NCBI GenBank assembly: GCA_900547855.1
Contig: URIK01000104.1
Coordinates: 1-6,429, forward strand
Direction: 5' to 3'
Source of the DNA: an uncultured Collinsella sp.
Lineage (GTDB): Bacteria; Actinomycetota; Coriobacteriia; Coriobacteriales; Coriobacteriaceae
DNA length: 6,429 nt
Made by a program: the position numbers and the translations under genes. Below the pieces are notes generated by a model, which was given only the letters and a program-made list of their open reading frames with translations, had not been told where the DNA came from and ran no database searches. This document shows, one piece after another, positions 1 to 4,944 of the stretch; the first letter of the stretch is position 1; each line of letters starts with the position of its first letter.

Positions 1-26
1 CAGCGTCAGATGTGTATAAGAGACAG
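1..26 (+). other. Sequencing adapter remnant (Nextera / Tn5 mosaic end)
   Basis: Bases 8-26 read AGATGTGTATAAGAGACAG, the 19-bp Tn5 mosaic end used in Nextera libraries. Bases 1-7 (CAGCGTC) are the end of the Nextera read-1 adapter that precedes it. This is artificial sequence at a contig edge, so genomic sequence begins at about base 27. It places an artificial stop (TAA, 17-19) in frame upstream of the first gene and makes that gene look as if it starts near base 29. Confidence 0.95.
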
Positions 27-649
27 CTGTGGGCAATAAGGTCGAGCAAATCTTGGACCCCAAGCCCGAGGAACAGCTCACCAAGGCCGAGGCTATCGCC
101 GAGGTCGTGAAGCAGCCCGCTCGCGGCTCCAACCGCAAGCCGCAAAAGCGCGGCAAGAGCGCCAGTAACGGCATTATCGTCAAGGGCGAGAGCAACAGCG
201 GCCTGCTGGTCCGTCTGGCTCATTGCTGCAACCCCGTGACGGGCGACGACATCGTCGGCTTCATCACGCGCGGTCGCGGCGTTTCGGTGCATCGCGCCAA
301 CTGCCCTAACGTCAAGGGTCTCATGGAACATCCCGAGCGCATGATCGATGTGGAGTGGGACGGCGCTGCCGACACCCTCTTCCAGGTCGAGATCGTGGTC
401 GAGTGCTTGGACCGTATGGGCCTGCTCAAGGATGTCACCATTGCCATTGGCGATGCGGGCGGTAATATCCTTTCTGCCGCCACGTCGACCAACCGCGAGG
501 GTATTGCAACCCTGCGCTTTATGGTCGAGATCTCGGACGCGAGCGGTCTGGATCCGCTGCTGGCTTCCATCAGCAGTGTCGATTCGGTCTACGACGCTCG
601 CCGTCTTATGCCCGGCGAAGGCGGAGCTCAGCTCAAGCGCCGTGTGTAG
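27..649 (+). CDS. relA: RelA/SpoT-family (p)ppGpp synthetase/hydrolase, C-terminal part (5'-truncated)
   Basis: This is the C-terminal regulatory end of a bifunctional Rel-type stringent-response enzyme, which makes and degrades (p)ppGpp in the cytoplasm in response to stalled ribosomes. About 206 codons remain. A basic, low-complexity linker (about residues 30-48) leads into the conserved Cys-Cys segment LAHCCNPVTGDDIVGFITRG, with the later His and Cys of SVHRANC completing the zinc-finger/RIS-type ligand set. A C-terminal ACT domain follows (about residues 118-193, beginning FQVEIVVECLDRMGLLKDV). The HD hydrolase, synthetase and TGS domains (some 550 residues in the family) are missing because the contig starts here; the GTG at 29 is not a real start. 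No frameshift is seen, and the gene ends at TAG 647-649. The family and domain calls are secure. Whether the intact enzyme is bifunctional cannot be seen from this piece. Confidence 0.93.
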
Positions 650-682
650 GTGCGAGAGCCTCTCAGCATCATAGATATTGGT

Positions 683-720
683 TACGTTCGAGGCATCGTT
701 TGGTGCCTCGAACGTATTTT
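683..720 (+). terminator. Hairpin terminator between rel and the MBL hydrolase
   Basis: A perfect 13-bp inverted repeat pairs 683-695 (TACGTTCGAGGCA) with 704-716. Two further closing pairs are possible around a small GTTT loop, and TTTT (717-720) follows. The U-run is short, so termination may be partial. The hairpin ends only six bases before the AAGGAGG Shine-Dalgarno of the next gene, so read-through RNA would carry a stable stem beside that ribosome site. Confidence 0.75.
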
Positions 721-737
721 AGAAGGAGGGTATGCGC

Positions 738-1421
738 ATGGGCGATATGACTTTGGACCTGACACCCCGAGGTGCAGCTTCGATTGAGGCACTCGTCAAC
801 GGCCCGATTCAGACCAACAGTTACGCCGTGATTTCGAATGACGAGTGCTTAATCGTCGATCCGGCGTGGGAGGGCGAGCGTCTTGTGGAGCATATCCGCA
901 CCGCGCATCCCGAAGTTCGCGTACTCGGCTCTGTCTGCACGCACGGTCATGCCGACCATGTTGGCGGGGTCGCCGGGGTTCGAGCTGTCGTTGGCGACAG
1001 CGCACTATATGAGTTGTGCGCTAAGGACGTGACGGTGCCTCGCGCAAATATCGAGGAGCAGCGCGCCATGTGGGGTATTGAGACGCCCGATCCGGGCGAG
1101 CCGACGCGGCTGCTTGCCGAGGGCGATACGATTGAATTGGGCGATATCTGCTTGCAGGTGATCGAGACGCCGGGGCATACGCCGGGCGGCATCGTCCTGT
1201 TCGCCGCGACCGAGCAGGGGAACATCGCCTTTGTGGGCGACACGCTTTTCCCGGGCAGCCACGGTCGTACCGATCTTTCCGGCGGTGACGAGGCGGCGAT
1301 TATGCGCTCGCTCTCCAAACTTGCCAAGACGCTTCCGCCCGATACCGTTTGCTTGACGGGCCATGGCGATTCGACCACGATGGCGCGCGAACTTATGCAG
1401 AATCCGTTTATGCAGATGTAG
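738..1421 (+). CDS. MBL-fold metallo-hydrolase (glyoxalase II-like)
   Basis: A small cytoplasmic metallo-beta-lactamase-fold hydrolase of the glyoxalase II/YcbL-like group, 227 residues, with no signal peptide. The full metal-ligand set is visible (numbering from this start): H69-x-H71-x-D73-H74 in CTHGHADHVGG, H147 in ETPGHTPGG, D168 in FVGDTLF and H209 in LTGHGD. This predicts a dinuclear Zn or Fe site and hydrolysis of a thioester or similar ester, such as S-lactoylglutathione-type substrates; the real substrate cannot be read from sequence. Start choice: AAGGAGG at 723-729 lies 8 nt before ATG 738 but only 2 nt before ATG 732, so 738 is preferred; 732 would add Met-Arg. It lies 3' of rel, an arrangement common in Gram-positive bacteria, separated from it by a hairpin. 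A CCCCAG...CTGTGGGG stem (1474-1497) lies beyond the stop. Confidence 0.88.
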   Translation: MGDMTLDLTPRGAASIEALVNGPIQTNSYAVISNDECLIVDPAWEGERLVEHIRTAHPEVRVLGSVCTHGHADHVGGVAGVRAVVGDSALYELCAKDVTVPRANIEEQRAMWGIETPDPGEPTRLLAEGDTIELGDICLQVIETPGHTPGGIVLFAATEQGNIAFVGDTLFPGSHGRTDLSGGDEAAIMRSLSKLAKTLPPDTVCLTGHGDSTTMARELMQNPFMQM

Positions 1422-1538
1422 GCTCGAAGCCGTCTTTCGAATCACGAAGACCGCTCAATCGTCAAGCTATTTTCCCCAGTGGGTCGATTCTGTGGGGCAA
1501 ACGGTCAAAATTTGTCCAATCGGATGGTATTCGTGAAC

Positions 1539-1550
1539 AAACGAACGTTT
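1539..1550. promoter_or_regulatory. Short inverted repeat in the fba promoter (possible operator)
   Basis: AAACG-AA-CGTTT is a perfect dyad at 1539-1550, just upstream of the fba extended -10 and covering the place where a -35 contact would fall. Its position suits a repressor or activator half-site pair. The arms are short, no regulator is known, and chance occurrence is possible. Confidence 0.3.
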
Positions 1551-1575
1551 ATGCTCGGGTATGTCGTGGTAAAAT
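1548..1575 (+). promoter_or_regulatory. Probable fba promoter with extended -10
   Basis: TGgTAAAAT (1567-1575) is an extended -10 element with a 5/6 match to TATAAT. A weak -35 (TTTATG, 1548-1553) lies 16 bp upstream. Transcription would start near 1582, giving a 5' UTR of about 34 nt with AGGAGG at 1602-1607. This suggests fba is transcribed separately from the upstream hydrolase. Confidence 0.6.
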
Positions 1576-1615
1576 CTCAGGCGTTATCGGAGCAACCTTA
1601 CAGGAGGTTTCTTTT

Positions 1616-2482
1616 ATGCTCGTCAACGCAGCAGACATGCTCAAGAAGGCCGAGGCCGGCAAGTACGCTCTCGGTGCCTTCAACACCAACAACCTCGAGT
1701 GGACCCTGGCTATTCTCCAGGCCGCCGAGGAGGCCAAGTCTCCGCTGATCCTTCAGTGCACCGCTGGTGCCGCTAAGTGGATGGGCGGTTTCAAGGTCTG
1801 CGCCGACATGGTCAAGGCTGCCGTCGAGGCCACGGGCGTTACCGTCCCCGTCGCCCTTCACCTCGATCACGGTTCTTACGAGGACTGCTTCAAGTGCATC
1901 GAGGCCGGCTTCACGTCCATCATGTATGACGGCTCTCACGAGGAGACCTTCCAGCTTAACCTCGACCGCACCAAGGAACTCGTTGAGCTTGCCCACTCCA
2001 AGGGCATGTCCATCGAGGCCGAGGTCGGCGGCATCGGCGGCACCGAGGACGGCGTGACCTCCAACGGCGAGCTCGCTGACCCCGCTGAGTGCAAGCAGAT
2101 TGCTGACCTGGGCGTCGACTTCCTCGCCTGCGGTATCGGCAACATCCACGGCGTGTATCCCGCCGACTGGGCTGGCCTTTCCTTCGAGCGTCTGGGCGAG
2201 ATCAAGGCCGAGACCGGCGACCTGCCCCTCGTTCTGCACGGTGGCACCGGCATCCCCGAGGATCAGATCAAGAAGGCCATCTCCCTGGGTATCTCCAAGA
2301 TCAACGTCAACACCGACCTGCAGCTCGTCTTCGCCAAGGGCGTTCGCGAGTACATCGAGGCTGGCAAGGATCAGCAGGGCAAGGGCTTTGACCCCCGCAA
2401 GCTCCTCAAGCCTGGTCGCGACAACATCGTTGCCCGCACCAAGGAGCTCATGGAGGAGTTTGGCTCCGTCAACAAGGCGTAA
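1616..2482 (+). CDS. fba: Class II fructose-1,6-bisphosphate aldolase
   Basis: A zinc-dependent aldolase that reversibly splits fructose 1,6-bisphosphate into dihydroxyacetone phosphate and glyceraldehyde 3-phosphate (glycolysis and gluconeogenesis, cytoplasm). It is 288 residues, the usual length of the Bacillus FbaA/GatY-like class IIB branch. Visible signatures are HLDHGSYEDC (catalytic D84, zinc ligand H85), MYDGSHEE, SIEAEVGGIGGTEDG (conserved acidic pair), GNIHG (H178) and LHGGTGIP (H208), then KINVNTDLQ, which binds phosphate in this family. Start: ATG 1616 has AGGAGG at 1602-1607 with 8-nt spacing. The frame is open back to 1349, but that stretch overlaps the previous gene and is not aldolase-like. 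Strong use of C-ending codons suggests high expression. A tagatose-bisphosphate aldolase (GatY/KbaY) is the main alternative; lack of other tagatose or galactitol genes nearby favours the glycolytic role. Confidence 0.93.
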   Translation: MLVNAADMLKKAEAGKYALGAFNTNNLEWTLAILQAAEEAKSPLILQCTAGAAKWMGGFKVCADMVKAAVEATGVTVPVALHLDHGSYEDCFKCIEAGFTSIMYDGSHEETFQLNLDRTKELVELAHSKGMSIEAEVGGIGGTEDGVTSNGELADPAECKQIADLGVDFLACGIGNIHGVYPADWAGLSFERLGEIKAETGDLPLVLHGGTGIPEDQIKKAISLGISKINVNTDLQLVFAKGVREYIEAGKDQQGKGFDPRKLLKPGRDNIVARTKELMEEFGSVNKA

Positions 2483-2503
2483 GTAGCGGTTTAACTTCCC
2501 GCC

Positions 2504-2596
2504 GGAGGCCCCGTTCACCCTACGCTTTTCCCTTGCGCTCACCTGGCTTTGCCAGAAGTCGCGCAATGGGAAAAGCTTCGGGTGAACGGGGCCTCC
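2504..2596. repeat. Long imperfect palindrome downstream of fba
   Basis: Three nested inverted repeats share one axis. A perfect 17-bp outer arm pairs 2504-2520 (GGAGGCCCCGTTCACCC) with 2580-2596. Next, GCTTTTCCCTTGCGC (2524-2538) pairs with 2561-2576, with one bulged T. An inner CTGGC-TTT-GCCAG hairpin lies at 2543-2555. RNA from either strand would form a stem of over 35 pairs. TTCGTT follows rather than a U-run, so it is not a canonical intrinsic terminator, although it may serve as an fba 3' end or RNA-stability element. Its right half is also the first unit of the tandem array. Confidence 0.8.
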
Positions 2597-2906
2597 TTCG
2601 TTAACTCGCTACAGGGTTACTGGGCTGAATTAAAATGGTCGCTGGCTTTGCCAGAAGTCGCGCCAAGGAAACAGTTCCGGGAGACGGGGCTTCCTTCGTT
2701 TAACGCCGCAGGGTTACGAGTCTGAATTAAGGTGGCTACTGGCTTCGCTAGAAGTCGCGCGACGGAATCAGCTCCGGGTGAACGGGGCCTCCTTTGTTAA
2801 CTCGCTACAGGGTTACTGGGCTGAATTCATTTTTAGAGGTACCGTTTATCGGTGTTGAGGGTTCCTTTATTGGGGCTTTCTTTTTTATCTCGCTACAATG
2901 GGCTTC
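2543..2906 (+). repeat. Tandem array of ~97-bp units (three copies plus a degenerate fourth)
   Basis: Units begin at 2543, 2642 and 2739 (spacings 99 and 97). Each carries CTGGCTTTGCCAG or a variant, then AGAAGTCGCGC, a GGGG-rich block, CTCGCTACAGGGTTAC or a variant, and CTGAATT. Copies 1 and 3 match at 51 of 52 positions (2580-2631 against 2776-2827), while copy 2 is more diverged. A fourth, worn copy is visible at 2870-2897, where GGGGC...CTCGCTACA aligns without gaps at 22 of 28 positions. Unit 3 reads CTGGCTTCGCTAG, which still folds through a G-T pair, so the small hairpin persists in all three clear copies. The array fills most of the 415-bp gap between fba and the transglutaminase gene. 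I see no coding sequence in it. Confidence 0.85.
2870..2899 (+). promoter_or_regulatory. Possible promoter for the transglutaminase-like gene
   Basis: TTGGGG (2870-2875, 3/6 for -35) lies 18 bp before TACAAT (2894-2899, 5/6 for -10). Transcription would begin near 2906, upstream of GGAG (2924-2927) and ATG 2934. Both boxes fall in the degenerate fourth repeat unit, so the match may be incidental. Confidence 0.3.
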
Positions 2907-2933
2907 GAGAGTTCTAATGACTTGGAGTTTGGT

Positions 2934-4367
2934 ATGGCTGTTATTAATGTGCTGCCTTCGGATGGGAAGGTTATTGACGAGGGTCCTGTTGGTTGCTCTA
3001 TTGATGTTTGCAATGATGACTTCCGTTTTCTAGATGTTGGCTTGCCACCCGAGATTCTGCGTTTAAAGGACGCGGGGTATCTTTCGCAGGCTATTGAGGC
3101 TTGCGACCGCCTACTTGCCCAAAATCCCGATCCCTCGCTTGCCGCCTGCGTTCGTGCCGAGCGGTATCGCATGCTTGAGACGCCGCTTCATTTTTCGGTG
3201 TCGCGCGATCGAGCTATTGCGATGATTCGCGAGGAGTGGCCTGAGTTTACCGAGGAGCAGTTTAACGATCTGATTGACCGTAAGCGTATTGACTGGCGCT
3301 TTATCGACGGCGAGCTGTTCGTTCTCGACAACTTCCTCGATTCGCTTCGCGTATATCCCAAAGAGGTTCCCGGCATGCGTCCCGATCCTACGGACGGAAT
3401 TGCACTGCGCAACGAAATGCTCAAGGAGATGGGGTCGCAAAACGGATTGGCTCGCGTCATTACGCTTAAAGCATCTGTGTCTGTCCCCGGCGCTCTAGAG
3501 GGGGAGACCGTTCGCGCTTGGCTTCCCGTTGCCGCCACCTGCCACCAGCAGTCTCGTGTCGAGATTCTCGACATGACGCCGGAGGGTGCTGTTGCTCCCG
3601 CGAACGCTTCGGCGCGTACCGCCTCGTGGTCTTCTTCGAGTGAACGCTCATTCTCGGTGACCTATCGTTATCACATCGATGCTGCTTATTGTGATGTCTA
3701 CGGTGGCACACTTCCGGTTCATCCGCGTATGGACGCGCCTCTGCCCGAGGATATTTCCGAGGACCGTCCGCACATTGCATTCACACCGTATCTGCAGCAG
3801 CTGACGGCCGGTGTTGTTGACGGACTCGAGGATCCGCTCGATCGCGCCCGTGCTATCTATGATTACCTGACGCAGTATATTGACTATCGCTATCAGCCGC
3901 CGTACTTGCTTTTGGGATCTATTGCCGATGACTGTGCGCATTCGCTCCGCGGCGATTGCGGCGTTATGGCGCTCACGTTTATCACCATGTGCCGTATCGC
4001 GGGCGTGCCTGCCCGTTGGCAGAGCGGCCTGTATGTTGCGCCCGATTCGGTGGGGTCGCACGACTGGGCAGAGTTCTATACGCCGCAGACCGGTTGGCTC
4101 AACGCCGACGTGTCATTTGGATCTTCTGCTCGCAGGATGGGGGAGGAGTGGCGCCGCCGTCACTACTTTGGCAATCTCGACCCGTGGCGTATGGTGGCCA
4201 ACAATCGATTCCAGGCAGAGTTTGAGCCCTCTTTCGACGGCATGCGCGAGGACCCTTACGATAACCAGATGGGTGAGGCTTCGGTCGACGGTCGCGGATG
4301 CCGTCAGCGCGAGATGCTCCGCACGGTCGAACTCATCGAAATGCTCGAAGTTCCATTTTCGGACTAA
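2934..4367 (+). CDS. Transglutaminase-like (papain-fold) domain protein, function unknown
   Basis: A 477-residue protein whose C-terminal half is a bacterial transglutaminase-like domain. A catalytic triad is visible (numbering from this start): C342 in LRGDCGVMALTFITMCRIAGVP, H376 in GSHDWAEFY and D392 in WLNADVSFG. Proteins of this kind act as cysteine peptidases or amidases more often than as cross-linking enzymes; no substrate can be assigned. The N-terminal ~175 residues are acidic and helical-looking (ILRLKDAGYLSQAIEACDRLL resembles a TPR-like helix pair). A beta-rich stretch (about 175-250) with VRAWLPV is typical of the region before such domains. No signal peptide or membrane segment is seen, so it is probably cytoplasmic. 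Start: ATG 2934 has GGAG 6 nt upstream. ATG 2898 (12 codons longer) has no ribosome site and lies in a worn repeat copy. T-ending codons are commoner near its start than in the ribosomal genes, suggesting modest expression. Confidence 0.85.
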   Translation: MAVINVLPSDGKVIDEGPVGCSIDVCNDDFRFLDVGLPPEILRLKDAGYLSQAIEACDRLLAQNPDPSLAACVRAERYRMLETPLHFSVSRDRAIAMIREEWPEFTEEQFNDLIDRKRIDWRFIDGELFVLDNFLDSLRVYPKEVPGMRPDPTDGIALRNEMLKEMGSQNGLARVITLKASVSVPGALEGETVRAWLPVAATCHQQSRVEILDMTPEGAVAPANASARTASWSSSSERSFSVTYRYHIDAAYCDVYGGTLPVHPRMDAPLPEDISEDRPHIAFTPYLQQLTAGVVDGLEDPLDRARAIYDYLTQYIDYRYQPPYLLLGSIADDCAHSLRGDCGVMALTFITMCRIAGVPARWQSGLYVAPDSVGSHDWAEFYTPQTGWLNADVSFGSSARRMGEEWRRRHYFGNLDPWRMVANNRFQAEFEPSFDGMREDPYDNQMGEASVDGRGCRQREMLRTVELIEMLEVPFSD

Positions 4368-4379
4368 TCAACAGAAAGC

Positions 4380-4388
4380 TGTGATAAA
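4380..4388 (+). promoter_or_regulatory. Possible tRNA-Leu promoter (extended -10)
   Basis: TGtGATAAA at 4380-4388 has the TG-N extended -10 layout also seen before fba and infC. It lies 18 bp before the mature tRNA 5' end. No convincing -35 is present, and the site is only 13 bp past the preceding stop codon. Confidence 0.35.
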
Positions 4389-4406
4389 CTAACTCACGCA
4401 TTGCGT

Positions 4407-4493
4407 GCCCGAGTGGCGGAATTGGCAGACGCAGTGGACTCAAAATCCACCGTTGGCAACAACGTGCGAGTTCGAGTCTCGCCTCGGGCACCA
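4407..4493 (+). tRNA. tRNA-Leu, anticodon CAA (reads UUG)
   Basis: A full class II cloverleaf. The acceptor arm GCCCGAG (4407-4413) pairs with CTCGGGC (4483-4489), followed by discriminator A4490 and an encoded CCA (4491-4493). The D-arm region is TGGCGGAATTGGCAGACGC. The anticodon stem GTGGA/TCCAC (4434-4438/4446-4450) encloses loop CTCAAAA with anticodon CAA at 4441-4443. The long variable arm CGTTG-GCAA-CAACG (4451-4464) and T arm GCGAG-TTCGAGT-CTCGC (4466-4482) follow. The long variable arm and A73 are as expected for bacterial tRNA-Leu. The 3' end of this gene is repeated downstream at 4660. Confidence 0.97.
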
Positions 4494-4519
4494 TACATGC
4501 AAGTGAGCGTTCAAGGGGG
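4471..4519 (+). repeat. Direct repeat, copy 1: tRNA-Leu 3' end and flank
   Basis: This stretch, from the T-loop through CCA to the first G-run of the terminator, recurs at 4660-4708 with a single difference (T4504 against C4693): 48 of 49 bases match, at an offset of 189 bp. Duplicated tRNA 3' ends are typical of integrase attachment sites, but also of unequal exchange between tandem tRNA genes. Confidence 0.9.
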
Positions 4520-4540
4520 GTTGCGGCCCCCCCCCTTTTT
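4515..4540 (+). terminator. Intrinsic terminator of tRNA-Leu
   Basis: GGGGGG (4515-4520), a short loop, then a run of nine C (4527-4535) followed by TTTTT (4536-4540). It is a strong GC stem with a U-run, 22 bp beyond the encoded CCA. Confidence 0.85.
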
Positions 4541-4659
4541 CGTGCCGAACTCGCGTGAGCGCGCGAAGCGTTAAGCAAACAGGCCTGTGGCCTGTCTGTA
4601 GCGGAGCGTGGCGAGGGCGCCACGCGCCCGAAGCCCGGGGCTTCGCGAAGCGAAGGCCC
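4541..4659. other. Palindrome-rich GC spacer between the two tRNA 3'-end copies
   Basis: No gene is recognisable in these 119 bp. They hold consecutive short perfect hairpins: ACAGGCC-TGT-GGCCTGT (4579-4595), GCGTGGCG-AGGG-CGCCACGC (4606-4625) and CTTCGC-GAA-GCGAAG (4641-4655). The density of closely spaced stems resembles an intergenic repeat element or the decayed remains of a second structured RNA gene. It does not fold into tRNA 5' arms that I can see. Confidence 0.6.
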
Positions 4660-4708
4660 TTCGAGTCTCGCCTCGGGCACCATACATGCAAGCGAGCGTT
4701 CAAGGGGG
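4660..4708 (+). repeat. Direct repeat, copy 2: orphan tRNA-Leu 3' end
   Basis: It carries the T-loop, the T-stem 3' strand, acceptor 3' strand and CCA of tRNA-Leu plus the following flank, with 48/49 identity to 4471-4519. The 5' three-quarters of a tRNA are missing, so it is not a functional tRNA. It may be one side of an attachment-site duplication or a relic of a tandem tRNA. Confidence 0.88.
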
Positions 4709-4723
4709 TCAAGGCCCCTTTTT
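4702..4723 (+). terminator. Second intrinsic terminator after the tRNA 3'-end copy
   Basis: AAGGGG (4702-4707), loop GTCAAGG, CCCCTT (4715-4720), ending in TTTTT (4719-4723). It is the counterpart of the terminator at 4515-4540, with a different loop and shorter C-run. It stops leftward-arriving transcription about 30 bp before the infC promoter. Confidence 0.8.
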
Positions 4724-4753
4724 CGTGTACGTAATGTGATAACGCGCTGTACG

Positions 4754-4762
4754 TGTTATTAT
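4754..4762 (+). promoter_or_regulatory. Probable infC operon promoter (extended -10)
   Basis: TGtTATTAT is an extended -10 with a 5/6 match to TATAAT. The best -35 at the right distance is weak (TGTGAT, 4735-4740, 16-bp gap). The predicted start near 4769 gives a leader of about 175 nt before infC. No other promoter is obvious between the terminator at 4702-4723 and infC. Confidence 0.5.
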
Positions 4763-4768
4763 TCGCAA

Positions 4769-4944
4769 GGCGTTGTTCCCGCAATGCCCTAAAGAGGAAC
4801 CCGAGGGTTCCCACCTTTTGGCGCCAATGAGCAGCTGACTGGTCATACAACTTAGATTTCCTTCCTCAAATCGAGGATGTCTATGTGTACGACCTGGTTG
4901 CTGAGAAGCGCCGGGTTATTTTTTTATGAATGGAGGTAGGGAAA
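4769..4944 (+). promoter_or_regulatory. infC operon leader RNA (L20-leader-like attenuator)
   Basis: The untranslated leader of a ribosomal operon, with several stems. GGAACC-CGAG-GGTTCC lies at 4796-4811. A long irregular hairpin pairs CAGC and GGTC (4832-4835, 4841-4844) with GACC and GCTG (4891-4894, 4900-4903), continues inward through TAGA/TCTA (4853-4856/4880-4883) and ends in TCCTC-AAATC-GAGGA (4863-4877). The 3' strand of this hairpin is also the 5' strand of the terminator at 4891-4925, so the two folds exclude each other. In Bacillus subtilis, infC-rpmI-rplT is repressed by its product L20 through premature termination in such a leader; the same logic is inferred here. L20 binding elements were not verified. 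Confidence 0.6.
4891..4925 (+). terminator. Attenuator terminator in the infC leader
   Basis: GACCTGG (4891-4897) pairs with CCGGGTT (4911-4917). After a bulged T the stem continues as TGCT/AGCG around a GAGA tetraloop (4903-4906). The U-rich run TTATTTTTTT (4916-4925) ends seven bases before the infC ribosome site. It is a canonical intrinsic terminator in an unusual place, directly before the gene, which makes it an attenuator rather than the end of a transcript. Confidence 0.75.

Noticed and set aside
29..31. GTG at 29 as a real start of a short rel-like gene
   Set aside because: It lies three bases after the adapter, has no ribosome site, and the protein begins mid-linker of a Rel enzyme. 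The gene is truncated by the contig edge.
1474..1497. CCCCAG...CTGTGGGG hairpin after the MBL hydrolase as its terminator
   Set aside because: The stem is short with a bulge and a ten-base loop, and no T-run follows. It may aid 3'-end formation but cannot be called a terminator.
1598..2566. Long minus-strand open frame opposite fba (322 codons)
   Set aside because: It is a shadow of the strongly biased codons of fba: Leu/Gly/Ala/Val-rich, with no recognisable domain, and running into the palindrome.
2543..2906. CRISPR array
   Set aside because: The ~97-bp units are repeats along their whole length with no unique spacers between short repeats, and no cas genes are present.
2794..3033. Small plus-strand hydrophobic frame in the repeat array
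   Set aside because: It starts in repeat unit 3, has no ribosome site, and overlaps the transglutaminase gene in another frame; the hydrophobicity comes from T-rich codons.
4333..4850. Minus-strand open frames across the tRNA region, with repeated segments such as MVPEARLELAR
   Set aside because: They are antisense to tRNA-Leu and its 3' duplicate; peptides of the type VPEARLELA are a familiar artefact of translating tRNA 3' ends backwards. The repeated peptide simply reflects the 49-bp repeat.
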